A stretch of 64,000 bases of DNA from Ferrovibrio xuzhouensis (lineage in GTDB: Bacteria > Pseudomonadota > Alphaproteobacteria > Ferrovibrionales > Ferrovibrionaceae): positions 62,001 to 126,000 of the forward strand of contig NZ_JBHRYJ010000001.1 of NCBI RefSeq assembly GCF_042648965.1, read 5' to 3'. Of this stretch, positions 1 through 8,102 are shown piece after piece. The notes below the pieces were generated by a model that ran no database searches, had not been told where the DNA came from, and was given only the letters and a program-made list of their open reading frames with translations. The translations under genes and the position numbers were made by a program. Numbering within the stretch: position 1 is the first letter of the stretch; each line of letters opens with the position of its first letter.

Positions 1-34
1 CCTTGCTGACGCCGTTCAGTTCGAGGAATGCCAT
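1..34 (-). CDS. nrtD: Nitrate ABC transporter ATP-binding subunit, N-terminal fragment
   Basis: Only the first 11 codons lie in the window, reading MAFLELNGVSK. This is the usual opening of an ABC ATPase, where the first beta strand precedes the Walker A motif. A purine-rich GAGAGGGG lies just upstream of the ATG. The gene starts 17 bp after the stop of the permease gene on the same strand, so by position it should be the ATPase of the nitrate importer (NrtC/NrtD type). The identity comes from context; the fragment is too short to prove it. Confidence 0.6.
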   Translation of the reverse strand, partial: MAFLELNGVSK

Positions 35-51
35 TGCGCGCCCCTCTCTGT

Positions 52-1140
52 TCAGCGGTTGGTCGAATAGGTGAAGGCCGCCTGCAGGGCATACATCAGA
101 CGGTCGAGCAGGAAGCCGATGATGCCGATGGTCAGCACGGCAACGATGATGCGGGCCAACGACGAGGACGAACCGTTCTGGAATTCGTCCCAGACGAATT
201 TCCCGAGGCCCGGATTCTGCGCCAGCATCTCGGCGGCGATCAGCACCATCCAGCCCACGCCCAGCGACAGGCGCAGGCCGGTAAAGATCAGCGGCAGCGC
301 CGACGGCAGCACCAGCTTGGTCACCGTCTTCCAGGTCGGCAGGCGCAGCACGCGGCTGACATTCATCAGGTCCTTGTCGACCGAGACGACGCCGAGCGTG
401 GTATTGATCAGCGTCGGCCACAGCGAGCAGAGCGTTACCGTGATCGCCGAGATCACCAGCGATTTCGGAAAGGCATCAGACGTATCGATATAGAGTGCCG
501 AGACCGTCATGGTGACGATCGGCAGCCAGGCCAGCGGCGAAACCGGCTTGAAGATCTGGATCAGCGGGTTGACCGCGCCGTTCACCGAGCGCGACAGGCC
601 GCACATGATGCCGACCGGTACCGCCACCAGGGTCGCGATGATGAAACCCAGCGCCACGGTCTTCAGGCTGGTCAGGATCTGGTCGAGATAGGTCGCCTTG
701 CCGGTGTAGTTGCGCCATTTGACCCGGTCGGCCTTGCCCTCGGCGACCAGTTCCCGGTTGCGCTCGTCCTGGCGGGCGTAGAAGGCCGCTTCCTTGGCAC
801 GTTCGGCCTTGTGGTCCTGGTAGAGATTGACCGCCTGCTCCCAGACCTGGGCCGGTCCCGGGATGGCACCGAGCGAGGTATGCACCTGCGGCGCCAGCCC
901 GGCCCAGAGTGCGAGGAAGGCGGCGATGCCGACCAGCGGGATCAGCAGCTGCTGGCGCAACTCGCGCAGCTGGTGGCGCGGATGGTCGCCGGCGGCGATC
1001 TTGAGAAGCGGCACCAACCAGCCGAAACCGACGACATTCAGGTAGGTCGCGGTACGGTTGATCCGGGCGAACAGCTTTTCCTGCCGTCGGCGCCGCATCT
1101 CGTCACCGGTGATCCCCGCATATTCGCTTGCCGTGCTCAT
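52..1140 (-). CDS. nrtB: Nitrate ABC transporter permease
   Basis: A 362-residue inner-membrane permease of the NrtB/SsuC/TauC type (BPD_transp_1 fold). About six hydrophobic segments are visible, and the C-terminal half has the coupling loop that contacts the ATPase (around TWKTVTKLVLPSALPLIFTG). An N-terminal extension of about 80 residues precedes the first strong membrane segment, as in many proteobacterial NrtB proteins. The start at 1140 is chosen because GGAGC sits about 6 nt upstream; an in-frame ATG at 1194 lacks such a site. It lies between the binding-protein gene and nrtD, and would form the channel for nitrate uptake. Confidence 0.9.
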   Translation of the reverse strand: MSTASEYAGITGDEMRRRRQEKLFARINRTATYLNVVGFGWLVPLLKIAAGDHPRHQLRELRQQLLIPLVGIAAFLALWAGLAPQVHTSLGAIPGPAQVWEQAVNLYQDHKAERAKEAAFYARQDERNRELVAEGKADRVKWRNYTGKATYLDQILTSLKTVALGFIIATLVAVPVGIMCGLSRSVNGAVNPLIQIFKPVSPLAWLPIVTMTVSALYIDTSDAFPKSLVISAITVTLCSLWPTLINTTLGVVSVDKDLMNVSRVLRLPTWKTVTKLVLPSALPLIFTGLRLSLGVGWMVLIAAEMLAQNPGLGKFVWDEFQNGSSSSLARIIVAVLTIGIIGFLLDRLMYALQAAFTYSTNR

Positions 1141-1213
1141 GCCCTGCTCCACTGACTGTGCTCTTCTGCCGCGGAATGGCCGGAGCCGCCGCAACGGCGA
1201 CCCCGGTGATCCG

Positions 1214-2632
1214 TCAGCCGCCGGTGACGTCGGTTCCCTCGACCACCTGCTTGCCCTTCAGGCCGATCGGCAGGCTGTCGATATAGGCGTTGGGCTTGCG
1301 GCCGTCGTAAGTGATGCCGTCGATGAACTCGGCGGTCGGCTTGCGAAAGCCATCGCTGTCCCAGGGGAAGTCGGGCTGCTTCGCCTTGCCTTCATCGACC
1401 AGCATCTTGGCCGCCTTCAGGTAGATGTCGGGGCGATAGACGCTTTTCGCCGTCTGGGCATACCAGTCATCCGCCTTGAATTCGGTGATCTGGCCCCAGC
1501 GGCGCATCTGGGTCAGGTACCAGACGGCATCCGAGTAATACGGATAGGTCGCGAAGTAGCGGAAGAAAACGTTGAAATCCGGCACTGGCCGCTTGTCGCC
1601 CTTCTCGTATTCGAAGGTGCCGGTCATCGAGTTGGCGATCACCTCCGGATCGGCACCGACATATTCCGACTTGGCCAGGATCTTCACGGCTTCCTTGCGG
1701 TTGGCATCGTTATTCTCGTCGAGCCACATCGCCGCGCGGATCAGCGCCTTGGTCAGCGCCAGCGTGGTCTTCGGGTATTTCTCGGCGAATTCCGCCGTGA
1801 TGCCGAACACCTTCTCCGGATTGTTCTTCCAGATCTCGTAGTCGGTGATCACCGGCACGCCGATGCCCTTGAACACCGCCTGCTGGTTCCACGGCTCGCC
1901 GACGCAGTAGCCGTTGATCGTGCCGGCCTCCAGGGTGGAGGGCATCTGCGGCGGCGGCGTCACCGACAGCAGGGCGTCGGCCTTGATCTGGCCGGAGATA
2001 TCGCTCTTCGAGTAATAGCCCGGGTTGATGCCGCCCGACGCCAGCCAGTAGCGCAGCTCGTAGTTATGGGTCGAGACCGGGAAGACCATGCCCATCTTGA
2101 AGGGCTTGCCCTCGGCCTTGAACTTGTCGACCACCGGCTTCAGCGCGGTGGCCTTGATGGGATGCTGCGGCCTGCCGTCCGGACCGTTCGGAATATGGGC
2201 CTTCATCATCTGCCAGACTTCGTTGGAGACGGTGATGCCGTTGCCGTTCAGGTCCATCGAGAACGGCGTGACGATATGCGCCTTGGTGCCGAAGCCGATG
2301 GTGGCGGCAAGCGGCTGGCCGGCCAGCATATGGGCGCCGTCGAGTTCGCCTGTAATCACGCGATCAAGCAGGACTTTCCAGTTCGCCTGCGGTTCCAGCG
2401 TGACGTAGAGGCCTTCGTCCTCGAAGAAGCCCTTCTCCTTGGCGACCGCCAGCGGCGCCATGTCGGTCAGCTTGATGAAGCCGAATTTCAGCTCGTCCTT
2501 CTCGACATCGAGCTTGGCCGCCTGCGCCATTCCGGCCAGGCCCAGCGTCATCGTGGCAACCGCAGCCAGCAGCAGCCCGCGGCGGCCGATCGCACCTGCA
2601 GCCTGCTTCTCTTCTGCCCATCCTGCACTCAT
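1214..2632 (-). CDS. nrtA: Nitrate ABC transporter substrate-binding protein
   Basis: A 472-residue periplasmic binding protein of the NrtA/CmpA family. It has an export signal with a twin arginine (IGRRGLLLAAVATM) and a cleavage region near GMAQAA. Family segments are visible: an early GFIKLTDMAPLAVAKEKGFF, then NGNGITVSN, the HNYELRYWLASGG stretch and YCVGEPWN, which in this family surround the anion-binding pocket. It captures nitrate (or nitrite) for the NrtB/NrtD pair. It is the first gene after the sigma-54/attenuator leader. It is a paralogue of the cytoplasmic sensor NasS upstream, with which it shares the same core motifs. Confidence 0.92.
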   Translation of the reverse strand: MSAGWAEEKQAAGAIGRRGLLLAAVATMTLGLAGMAQAAKLDVEKDELKFGFIKLTDMAPLAVAKEKGFFEDEGLYVTLEPQANWKVLLDRVITGELDGAHMLAGQPLAATIGFGTKAHIVTPFSMDLNGNGITVSNEVWQMMKAHIPNGPDGRPQHPIKATALKPVVDKFKAEGKPFKMGMVFPVSTHNYELRYWLASGGINPGYYSKSDISGQIKADALLSVTPPPQMPSTLEAGTINGYCVGEPWNQQAVFKGIGVPVITDYEIWKNNPEKVFGITAEFAEKYPKTTLALTKALIRAAMWLDENNDANRKEAVKILAKSEYVGADPEVIANSMTGTFEYEKGDKRPVPDFNVFFRYFATYPYYSDAVWYLTQMRRWGQITEFKADDWYAQTAKSVYRPDIYLKAAKMLVDEGKAKQPDFPWDSDGFRKPTAEFIDGITYDGRKPNAYIDSLPIGLKGKQVVEGTDVTGG

Positions 2633-2715
2633 CGTCCTGCCTCCATCTGTCCCGTTCCGGTCTGTCGCCTGTCTCGGCTGCTGCCCTGTTGCCTGTCCTG
2701 CCGTGCTTCAGACAC

Positions 2716-2783
2716 AAAAAAAACGCTCCCGATTCCCGGATTCCGTCGACCTGAGGTCTTCGGTTTCCTTCATCGGCAGCGTT
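2716..2783 (-). terminator. Leader intrinsic terminator (attenuator) ahead of nrtA
   Basis: Read on the minus strand, AACGCT-G-CCGAT (2783-2772) is complementary to ATCGG-G-AGCGTT (2733-2722), and a run of eight T residues follows (2723-2716). The loop contains a smaller GACC/GGTC stem. This looks like a Rho-independent terminator. It lies about 84 nt before the nrtA start codon and inside the transcribed leader, which fits attenuation rather than operon end. Confidence 0.85.
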
Positions 2784-2789
2784 GCCTGC

Positions 2790-2834
2790 GCCCGGCAGCG
2801 GGCGAATTACCTGTATGAAGCCAGCTCCGGCTTC
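2790..2834 (-). promoter_or_regulatory. Tandem hairpins, candidate NasT (ANTAR) RNA-binding site
   Basis: Two adjacent stem-loops sit at the predicted 5' end of the nrtA transcript. The first has a perfect 6-bp stem GAAGCC/GGCTTC (2834-2829 with 2822-2817) and a six-base loop GGAGCT. The second, after 13 nt, is GCCC/GGGC with loop GCTGCC (2803-2790), which can also be drawn as a 5-bp stem with a tetraloop. ANTAR targets are paired hairpins with six-base loops, usually A at loop position 1 and G at position 4. Both loops here keep G4 but have G at position 1. Together with nasT/nasS next door and the terminator just downstream, an antitermination element is the natural reading. Confidence 0.7.
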
Positions 2835-2845
2835 GCCTGTATCCT

Positions 2846-2861
2846 TGCACGGCCCATGCCA
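2846..2861 (-). promoter_or_regulatory. Sigma-54-type (-24/-12) promoter of nrtA
   Basis: The minus strand reads TGGCATGGGCCGTGCA. It matches the -24/-12 consensus (TGGCAC-N5-TTGCA) with the invariant GG and GC at correct spacing and two deviations. Counting from the -12 C at 2847 places the start site near 2835, one base before the first leader hairpin. This would bring the operon under NtrC-type general nitrogen control in addition to nitrate-specific antitermination. Confidence 0.7.
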
Positions 2862-2962
2862 GTCTCTGGCGCCAGACCGGACCGGGCGGATATCAGTATC
2901 TTATGTCCGAAGATGCGGCGGCCTTTCGGTGCTTCGGATCATCCGTCCTGCCCGTTTTGAGA

Positions 2963-2999
2963 CCGAATGCTGCCCAATTGTGCAGCGCACCCGATTCGG
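2963..2999 (-). repeat. Inverted repeat just after nasS
   Basis: GCTGC (2986-2982) and GCAGC (2973-2969) form an inverted repeat with an 8-nt loop. It is flanked by CCGAAT (2999-2994) and ATTCGG (2968-2963), which can extend the stem with an internal bulge. It directly follows the nasS stop codon and has no T tract. It may be an RNA hairpin at the nasS 3' end or an upstream protein site for the sigma-54 promoter about 100 bp away. A GCACCGAAAGGCC stretch near 2920-2932 resembles an NtrC half-site only weakly. Confidence 0.4.
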
Positions 3000-3001
3000 G
3001 C

Positions 3002-4294
3002 TCAGGTCGGCAGGATGCCGGCTGGCAGATCGGCGCGCATCTGGAATCCGGCAATGTATTCGTCGAGCAGAGCCGGATCGAAGGAGGCGCCGTCGAAAAA
3101 GCCGTCCGGCCCCAGCACCAGCTTGCCGGTCGACGAGGCGACCGGCCGGGCGGCGGCAAGCGCGCCTTCGACCTTGGCATTGGCGCTGGGCATGGCGACA
3201 TCGAGGTCGCGCAGCGCGGCACGATAAAGGTCCGGCCGGTAGGTGTGCTGCGCCACCTGCACAGCCACAGCCGAATGCGCGGTCTGGCCCCAGCGCACCA
3301 TCTGGCTGTACAGCCAGAGCGCATGGCTGACCCAGGGAAAGGTCGCGGCCTTGGCGGCATAGACCAGGAAATCGGGAATGGCGGTTTCCTGACCCGGCAC
3401 CAGTGCGAGCCGCCCCGTCAGGCCGCGCAGCAGCACCTCGCGCGGCCGGTCGAGATACCGCGCATCGGCCAGCATGGTGGCGAGGTCGCCGTGATGGGCC
3501 GGGTCGTCGCACCACAGCGACGCCCGGTGCAGCGCGCGCAGCAGCGCATTCACGCGTTCGGGGTGCTGTTCGGCCCAGTCGGCGCGCATGCCCAGCACCT
3601 TCTCCGGGCTGTTGTGCCAGATCCCCGCCTTGGTGGTGGCAATGGCACCGACGCCGGCCGCCACCGCCAGCGAGTTCCACGGGTCGCCGACGCAGAAGCC
3701 GTCGATCTGGCCGGCGGCCAGGGCATCGACCATGAACGGCGGCGGTATCACCACCAGCCGGACATCGCGGTCGGGATGGACGCCGCAGGCAGCGAGCCAG
3801 TAGCGCAGTTCGTAGTTGTGGCAGGAAAACGGGAAGACCATGCCGAAGGTCAGCGGGTCGCCGCCGGCCTGCCGGCGGGCCGCCACCACACGGGCGAGCG
3901 CCGGACCATTCACTGCCGGATCGCCCTGCGCGGCGGCACCGGCATCCTGCATCGCCTGCCACAGCGCGTTGGAGACGGTGATGGCATTGCCGCCGAGATT
4001 CAGCGCCATCGGGACAATCATCGGCACGGTCAGATGGCCGATGCCGAGCGAAGCGGCAATCGGCAGCGGCGCCAGCATATGGGCAACATCGAAATGGCGG
4101 ATCGCCAGGCGGTCGCGGATATTGGCCCAGGATGTCTCGCGGATCAGTTCGAGGCGGATGCCTTCCTGCGCGGCAAAGCCCAGTTCTTCCGCCGCCACCA
4201 GAATGGCGCAGTCGAGTAGCGGAATGAAACCCGCACGGATCACCGCCACGTCCTTGCCGCCACCTTCGCCGCCCTGTTGCCGGATGTTGCTCAT
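3002..4294 (-). CDS. nasS: Nitrate/nitrite sensor protein NasS
   Basis: A 430-residue NrtA-like protein without any signal peptide, so it should be cytoplasmic. It keeps the family landmarks seen in nrtA, such as NLGGNAITVSNALWQ, SCHNYELRYWLAACG and FCVGDPWNSL. In the NasS/NasT system described in Azotobacter and Paracoccus, NasS binds nitrate or nitrite, and in the absence of ligand sequesters the RNA-binding antiterminator NasT. It follows nasT after about 10 bp and precedes the attenuator leader of nrtA. The start at 4294 is preferred over the ATG at 4300 because GAGG is then 8 nt upstream. The missing signal peptide and the neighbour nasT separate it from a second transport protein. Confidence 0.88.
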   Translation of the reverse strand: MSNIRQQGGEGGGKDVAVIRAGFIPLLDCAILVAAEELGFAAQEGIRLELIRETSWANIRDRLAIRHFDVAHMLAPLPIAASLGIGHLTVPMIVPMALNLGGNAITVSNALWQAMQDAGAAAQGDPAVNGPALARVVAARRQAGGDPLTFGMVFPFSCHNYELRYWLAACGVHPDRDVRLVVIPPPFMVDALAAGQIDGFCVGDPWNSLAVAAGVGAIATTKAGIWHNSPEKVLGMRADWAEQHPERVNALLRALHRASLWCDDPAHHGDLATMLADARYLDRPREVLLRGLTGRLALVPGQETAIPDFLVYAAKAATFPWVSHALWLYSQMVRWGQTAHSAVAVQVAQHTYRPDLYRAALRDLDVAMPSANAKVEGALAAARPVASSTGKLVLGPDGFFDGASFDPALLDEYIAGFQMRADLPAGILPT

Positions 4295-4304
4295 CAGCAT
4301 GTCC

Positions 4305-4916
4305 TCACTCCGCTCCCCGGTCGCCCGACGGCCCCAGCAGGCCGGCCGCGGTCACCACGCTCTGCGCGATATCGGCCAGCCGCCGGTTCTGGTTCATCGC
4401 GGTCTTGCGCAGCAGGGCGTAGGCCTCGCCTTCCGTCATGTTCCGGGTCGACATCAGGATGCCCTTGGCCCGCTCGATGGTCTTGCGGTCGGCCAGCTCC
4501 GATCTGGCGCTGGCTAATTCCCCCTGCAGGCGGGAGAACACGTTGAAACGCCGGATCGCCATGTCGACGATCGACTTGACGCGCTCCTTCTTCAGGCCAT
4601 CGACGATATAGGCGGAAACGCCGGCGTCGATGGCGGCCTCGGTCATCGCCGTATCGGACTGGTCGACGAACATCGCCACCGGGCGGGCGACCACGCGGGA
4701 GACCTGGAACATCTGCTCGAGGACGTCGCGGCTGGGGTTTTCGAGATCGATGATGACGACGTCCGGTTCCAGATCGACCAGCCGGCGCAGCAGGCTGGTC
4801 ATTTCCGAGATCACCGTCACCTCGCTGTAACCGGCCATGCGCAGGCCGTCTTCGAGAATCGCGGCGCGGACGTGATTCTCGTCGATAACCGCGACTTTCA
4901 GGCGGGTTTCAGCCAT
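4305..4916 (-). CDS. nasT: ANTAR-domain response regulator NasT
   Basis: A 203-residue transcription antiterminator. Residues 1-120 form a receiver-like domain with an Asp in VVIIDLENPSRD. Residues about 135-195 form an ANTAR RNA-binding domain, recognisable by DRKTIERAKGILM followed by MTEGEAYALLRKTAMNQNR. In known systems NasT released from NasS binds leader hairpins and lets polymerase pass the terminator. It is the first gene of the nasT-nasS pair. The candidate RNA target is the leader at 2716-2834. Confidence 0.92.
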   Translation of the reverse strand: MAETRLKVAVIDENHVRAAILEDGLRMAGYSEVTVISEMTSLLRRLVDLEPDVVIIDLENPSRDVLEQMFQVSRVVARPVAMFVDQSDTAMTEAAIDAGVSAYIVDGLKKERVKSIVDMAIRRFNVFSRLQGELASARSELADRKTIERAKGILMSTRNMTEGEAYALLRKTAMNQNRRLADIAQSVVTAAGLLGPSGDRGAE

Positions 4917-5020
4917 GGCGATGGCGAGGCGGGTGGAACATCATCATTACCATTGCCCAAGCAAGAAGCAGGCCAGCCTGTTGCCGGTCATCGCCACCAA
5001 ATTGACACATAGCCTGCACG

Positions 5021-5030
5021 CTTGGTCACC
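5021..5030 (+). promoter_or_regulatory. Candidate operator, exopolysaccharide motif (site A)
   Basis: CTTGGTCACC lies 75 bp upstream of the PAP2 phosphatase start in the intergenic region divergent from nasT. It shares the TTGGTCAC core with the elements ahead of the other exopolysaccharide units. It is the weakest member, since the same ten bases also occur by chance inside nrtB at 316-325. Confidence 0.3.
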
Positions 5031-5105
5031 AACAAGCCTTGCGAAGAGGCGAAGACTGCGAATAACGGCGACGGGAGCGCCGGCCTGACAACGGAAAACA
5101 CGGCC

Positions 5106-5918
5106 ATGCAACAGACCCTGAATACTATGGACGTCCATCTGATCCGGCTGCTGAACCAGTATGCCGGGCTCAACCCGGCCCTCGATCACCTTATATATAC
5201 GTTGTCCGATTCCGGGCTGCTGAAGGGCGGCCTGTTCATGGCGTTCCTGTGGTGGCACTGGTTCCGCCGCGATGACGCCACGGAAACCCGCCGTGGACAG
5301 ATCATCATCGCCCTGACCGCCACCGCCATGGCAGTGATCGTCAGCCGCGTCCTGCAGGTTGAACTGCCGTTCCGCGACCGGCCCATGCACAATGCCGCCC
5401 TGCACTTCATGCTGCCCGATGGCGTCGGCTCCGGCATGCTGGATGGCTGGAGTTCGTTCCCGAGCGACCATGCCGTGCTGTTCTCGGGCCTGGCGGTCGC
5501 CGTCTGGATCCAGAGCTGGCGCGGCGGCCTGCTCTGCGCGATCTGGGCCCTGGTCGCCGTCTGCCTGCCGCGCGTCTATCTGGGCTATCACTATCCGACC
5601 GACATCGCCGCCGGCCTCATCCTCGGCACCGGCATCGTGGTTGCGGCCCATCTTCTGGTCTCTCCGGACAGGCTGACCGCACCCCTGCTGCGCTGGGAGC
5701 ATATGCACCCGACGTCCTTTTACTGCCTGGCCTTCCTGGCCAGTTTCGAACTGGCCGTGATGTTCCGGGATATCCGGCAGCTCGCCGCCGACGGAGTCCA
5801 TCTGGCCGGCGCGACCGCCCCCGCCGCAACCCTGGCCACAGAAGGATCACTCCCGTTCCGCAGCAATGCCACCCATGCTGTGTCCAGCAGCATCGCTGCC
5901 CCGCCCAAAACAGAATGA
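5106..5918 (+). CDS. PAP2-family membrane phosphatase
   Basis: A 270-residue integral membrane phosphatase with the three PAP2 signatures: an R-P region (PFRDRP), the SSFPSDHA block and RVYLGYHYPTDIAAG with the catalytic His and Asp. About six hydrophobic helices are present. Enzymes of this class dephosphorylate lipid or isoprenoid (di)phosphates, so recycling of undecaprenyl diphosphate during exopolysaccharide synthesis is a reasonable role here. The start at 5106 is preferred because a GGAAAA stretch is nearby. A TTG further upstream (5022) would put the candidate operator inside the coding region. The FkbM methyltransferase gene follows after 10 bp. Confidence 0.8.
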   Translation: MQQTLNTMDVHLIRLLNQYAGLNPALDHLIYTLSDSGLLKGGLFMAFLWWHWFRRDDATETRRGQIIIALTATAMAVIVSRVLQVELPFRDRPMHNAALHFMLPDGVGSGMLDGWSSFPSDHAVLFSGLAVAVWIQSWRGGLLCAIWALVAVCLPRVYLGYHYPTDIAAGLILGTGIVVAAHLLVSPDRLTAPLLRWEHMHPTSFYCLAFLASFELAVMFRDIRQLAADGVHLAGATAPAATLATEGSLPFRSNATHAVSSSIAAPPKTE

Positions 5919-5928
5919 CCGACATGCC

Positions 5929-6711
5929 ATGATGCTACAGCCCCTGAAACGATGGATCCGCAGCACAAGCCGCTCGCTCGGCTATGACATCATGCCGCTG
6001 CGTGACATCAAGGACCGCGATTTCGCCATCCACCTCGGCCAGCTGTTCCGCCACCTCGACATCGACTGCGTGCTCGATGTCGGCGCCAATACCGGCCAGT
6101 ACCACGATTTCCTGCGCGAGCAGGTGCCTTATGCCGGCCGCATCATCTCCTTCGAGCCGGTGCGGCAGAATATCGAAATCCTGCGGCAGCGCCAAGCGGC
6201 CGACCCGAAATGGACAATCCTCGGTCATGCGCTCGGCAGCAGCCGCAGCCAGGCAACCATCAATGTGATGAAATCCGACCAGTTCAGTTCGTTCCGTATG
6301 CCGGACAATACGGCGGTTCCGGAATTCGAAGGCCTGAACGAGACGAGCCACAGCGAACTGGTGGAAATCCACCGGCTGGACGATATTCTGCCTGACCTGC
6401 AGGCCCGCCATGGTTTCCGCAATATCTATCTGAAGGTCGACACCCAGGGCTTCGATCTCGAAGTGCTGGCCGGCGCCGCCGCATCACTGCCGGCCATTCG
6501 CGCCCTGCAAACCGAGGCATCGATCATCGGCATCTATCGCGACATGCCGGACTACATGCAGACCATCCGCTATCTCAACGAGCGCAATTTCGATATCTCG
6601 GGCCTCTATCCGATCAGCCGGGACCCGGCGATGCGCCTGATCGAGTTCGATTGCGTCATGGTCAACCGGCATGCCTCTGCCGCCGGCGCAGGGCATACCG
6701 GCGCCGGCTAG
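5929..6711 (+). CDS. FkbM-family methyltransferase
   Basis: A 260-residue SAM-dependent methyltransferase. The SAM-binding loop is VLDVGANTGQYHDF near residue 45, followed by an acidic FEPV that contacts the ribose. A conserved KVDTQGFDLEVLAGA occurs in the second half, typical of the FkbM family. Members methylate hydroxyl groups of sugars or polyketides. Directly behind the PAP2 gene and inside a polysaccharide locus, O-methylation of a sugar residue is likely. The 3' end overlaps the convergent glycosyltransferase gene by 4 bp. Confidence 0.82.
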   Translation: MMLQPLKRWIRSTSRSLGYDIMPLRDIKDRDFAIHLGQLFRHLDIDCVLDVGANTGQYHDFLREQVPYAGRIISFEPVRQNIEILRQRQAADPKWTILGHALGSSRSQATINVMKSDQFSSFRMPDNTAVPEFEGLNETSHSELVEIHRLDDILPDLQARHGFRNIYLKVDTQGFDLEVLAGAAASLPAIRALQTEASIIGIYRDMPDYMQTIRYLNERNFDISGLYPISRDPAMRLIEFDCVMVNRHASAAGAGHTGAG

Positions 6712-7883
6712 GCCTTGCGGCCGTCGATCAGGCGGCAGAGTTCCATGGCATCCTCGCCACCGACAAAGCTGCTTTCCGGCATGTCGAGAAGCCGGCGGCG
6801 TTTCTCCTCGTATTCGGCATCGTCGAGATTGAGGAAAAAGTCGTAAAGCGAGCGTTCGTAGGGCAACTCGAAACTCCAGCCGATCCTGCTGTCCTCGACG
6901 CGCTCGCCGACCTCGAAGCCGGCCGCCGTCAGGCAGGGCACACCGAAAAAGCCGGCCTCGTAGAGCCGGCAGGGCAGCAGCCAGCGCGAGTTGTGCTCGC
7001 TGTTCTCCAGGTCGAGACCCCAGGCGAAGTCCACCGAGCGATAGATGGCGGGCAGGTCGCGGGCCGCCAGATAGGGACCCGCGTAGACCAGGTTCGGCAG
7101 GCGACGGCTTGCCTCGTGAAAGCCGGGAAGATCGACTGTTGTTACCAGCCCGTGGAAGCGAAACTCGACAATGCCTTGCAGGCGCTCGGCCAGCCGGACA
7201 ATGAGATCGAATGTCTGCTGTCCCCTGATCACGCCGCAATAGGCAACCACCCAGCGCGTGCCGCCGCTTCGCCGGCGCCGCTGTGGCACTGCGATTTCCG
7301 CAGGGCGCTCAAGCCCGGAAAAGGCAGGCGGCAGTTTGTTTTCCAGCAGAAACCACGGCCTGCTGTATCGCTGTACCGGCCGGTAATAGTGTTTCAGGAA
7401 TCCGGGAGACGACAGGACCAGCATATCGACACGCCGCAATGCCCAGCGCTCGGCGGACCGCAACAGCCGCGACAAGACGCCGTTGCCCGTGAAGGCAGGC
7501 TGGACATCAAGTACCTCGTAAACGACCCTGGGGCGCCGCCGCGCCAGTACGCAGGACAGCAGCGCGAGAAACAGCTGATCGATATTGCGAGCATAGAAGA
7601 TGCGGGCGCCTCTGATCGCATGCCGGTTCTGAAACAGTTTAGGCAGAGCCTTCAACAGGGCAAGGATACGGTGAACATATCGCCCCTCCTGGGTCTGCCC
7701 CAAGAGGATGCAATCCCCACCCAGGCCGCCAGTTCTGCTGTAGCGATCGCGACGGAAGCCGAATGTTGTGAGGCTGTACCCGTAGTCCCTGAATGCCTCC
7801 GCCCGGGTCGCCGTCACATGATCGGCGACATCCGGCGCAAAGAAAACCAGCTCCGGTGAACTGCGACGGATGCGAAACTGCAT
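6708..7883 (-). CDS. GT-B glycosyltransferase (GT4-like)
   Basis: A 391-residue glycosyltransferase with two Rossmann-like halves and no signal peptide. The N-terminal half has an early RAEAFRDYGYSLTTFGFRRD motif and an ARNIDQLFLALL segment. The C-terminal half carries VVAYCGVIRGQQTFDLIVRLAERL and the donor-site-like stretch around WLLPCRLYEAGFFGVPCL. Some succinoglycan-type transferases have this look, but acceptor and donor cannot be read from the sequence. It is a single-gene unit, convergent to the FkbM gene and divergent from the operon at 8103, with its own candidate operator about 90 bp upstream. Confidence 0.75.
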   Translation of the reverse strand: MQFRIRRSSPELVFFAPDVADHVTATRAEAFRDYGYSLTTFGFRRDRYSRTGGLGGDCILLGQTQEGRYVHRILALLKALPKLFQNRHAIRGARIFYARNIDQLFLALLSCVLARRRPRVVYEVLDVQPAFTGNGVLSRLLRSAERWALRRVDMLVLSSPGFLKHYYRPVQRYSRPWFLLENKLPPAFSGLERPAEIAVPQRRRRSGGTRWVVAYCGVIRGQQTFDLIVRLAERLQGIVEFRFHGLVTTVDLPGFHEASRRLPNLVYAGPYLAARDLPAIYRSVDFAWGLDLENSEHNSRWLLPCRLYEAGFFGVPCLTAAGFEVGERVEDSRIGWSFELPYERSLYDFFLNLDDAEYEEKRRRLLDMPESSFVGGEDAMELCRLIDGRKA

Positions 7884-7971
7884 TCCTGGCTCCTGGCTGT
7901 CGATGGCGGCGCCTCAACCCGGCAACGGATACATCATTGAGTGGCGGCCATAGTACAGAGCCCTCCGCATA

Positions 7972-7991
7972 CCAAGTGTGATCAATCTGTG
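7972..7991 (-). promoter_or_regulatory. Candidate operator, exopolysaccharide motif (site B)
   Basis: On the minus strand the site reads CACAGATTGATCACACTTGG, 88 bp upstream of the glycosyltransferase start at 7883. A possible -10 hexamer TACTAT begins 20 bp after the core, which would put the site just upstream of the -35 position. It faces a similar site on the plus strand (8019-8043), so the divergent promoter region has one copy per direction. Confidence 0.5.
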
Positions 7992-8018
7992 CTGCGGAAC
8001 CACGCTGGAACCGCGGAA

Positions 8019-8043
8019 TGCGGACACAGGTTGATCACTGGCC
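8019..8043 (+). promoter_or_regulatory. Candidate operator, exopolysaccharide motif (site C)
   Basis: The core CACAGGTTGATCACTGGCC lies 59 bp upstream of the glycosyltransferase start at 8103. The full 25-bp element is identical at 22 positions to the one ahead of manC (27811-27835), in the same orientation relative to the gene. That degree of match over a non-coding stretch is hard to explain by chance. Confidence 0.6.
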
Positions 8044-8102
8044 CATGCGCGGGCATTCGGCTTTCCTGCCTGCAGGATATCCCGTAACCCTACGAGGCCC
8101 CC

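Noticed and set aside
316..325. CTTGGTCACC inside nrtB, same as site A
   Set aside because: It lies in coding sequence of an unrelated gene and shows that the ten-base core alone can occur by chance. Site A was therefore given low confidence.
7972..8043. Reading the shared motif as a CRP/FNR-type site
   Set aside because: The TCACA half is present, but the matching TGTGA half six bases upstream is missing in all copies.
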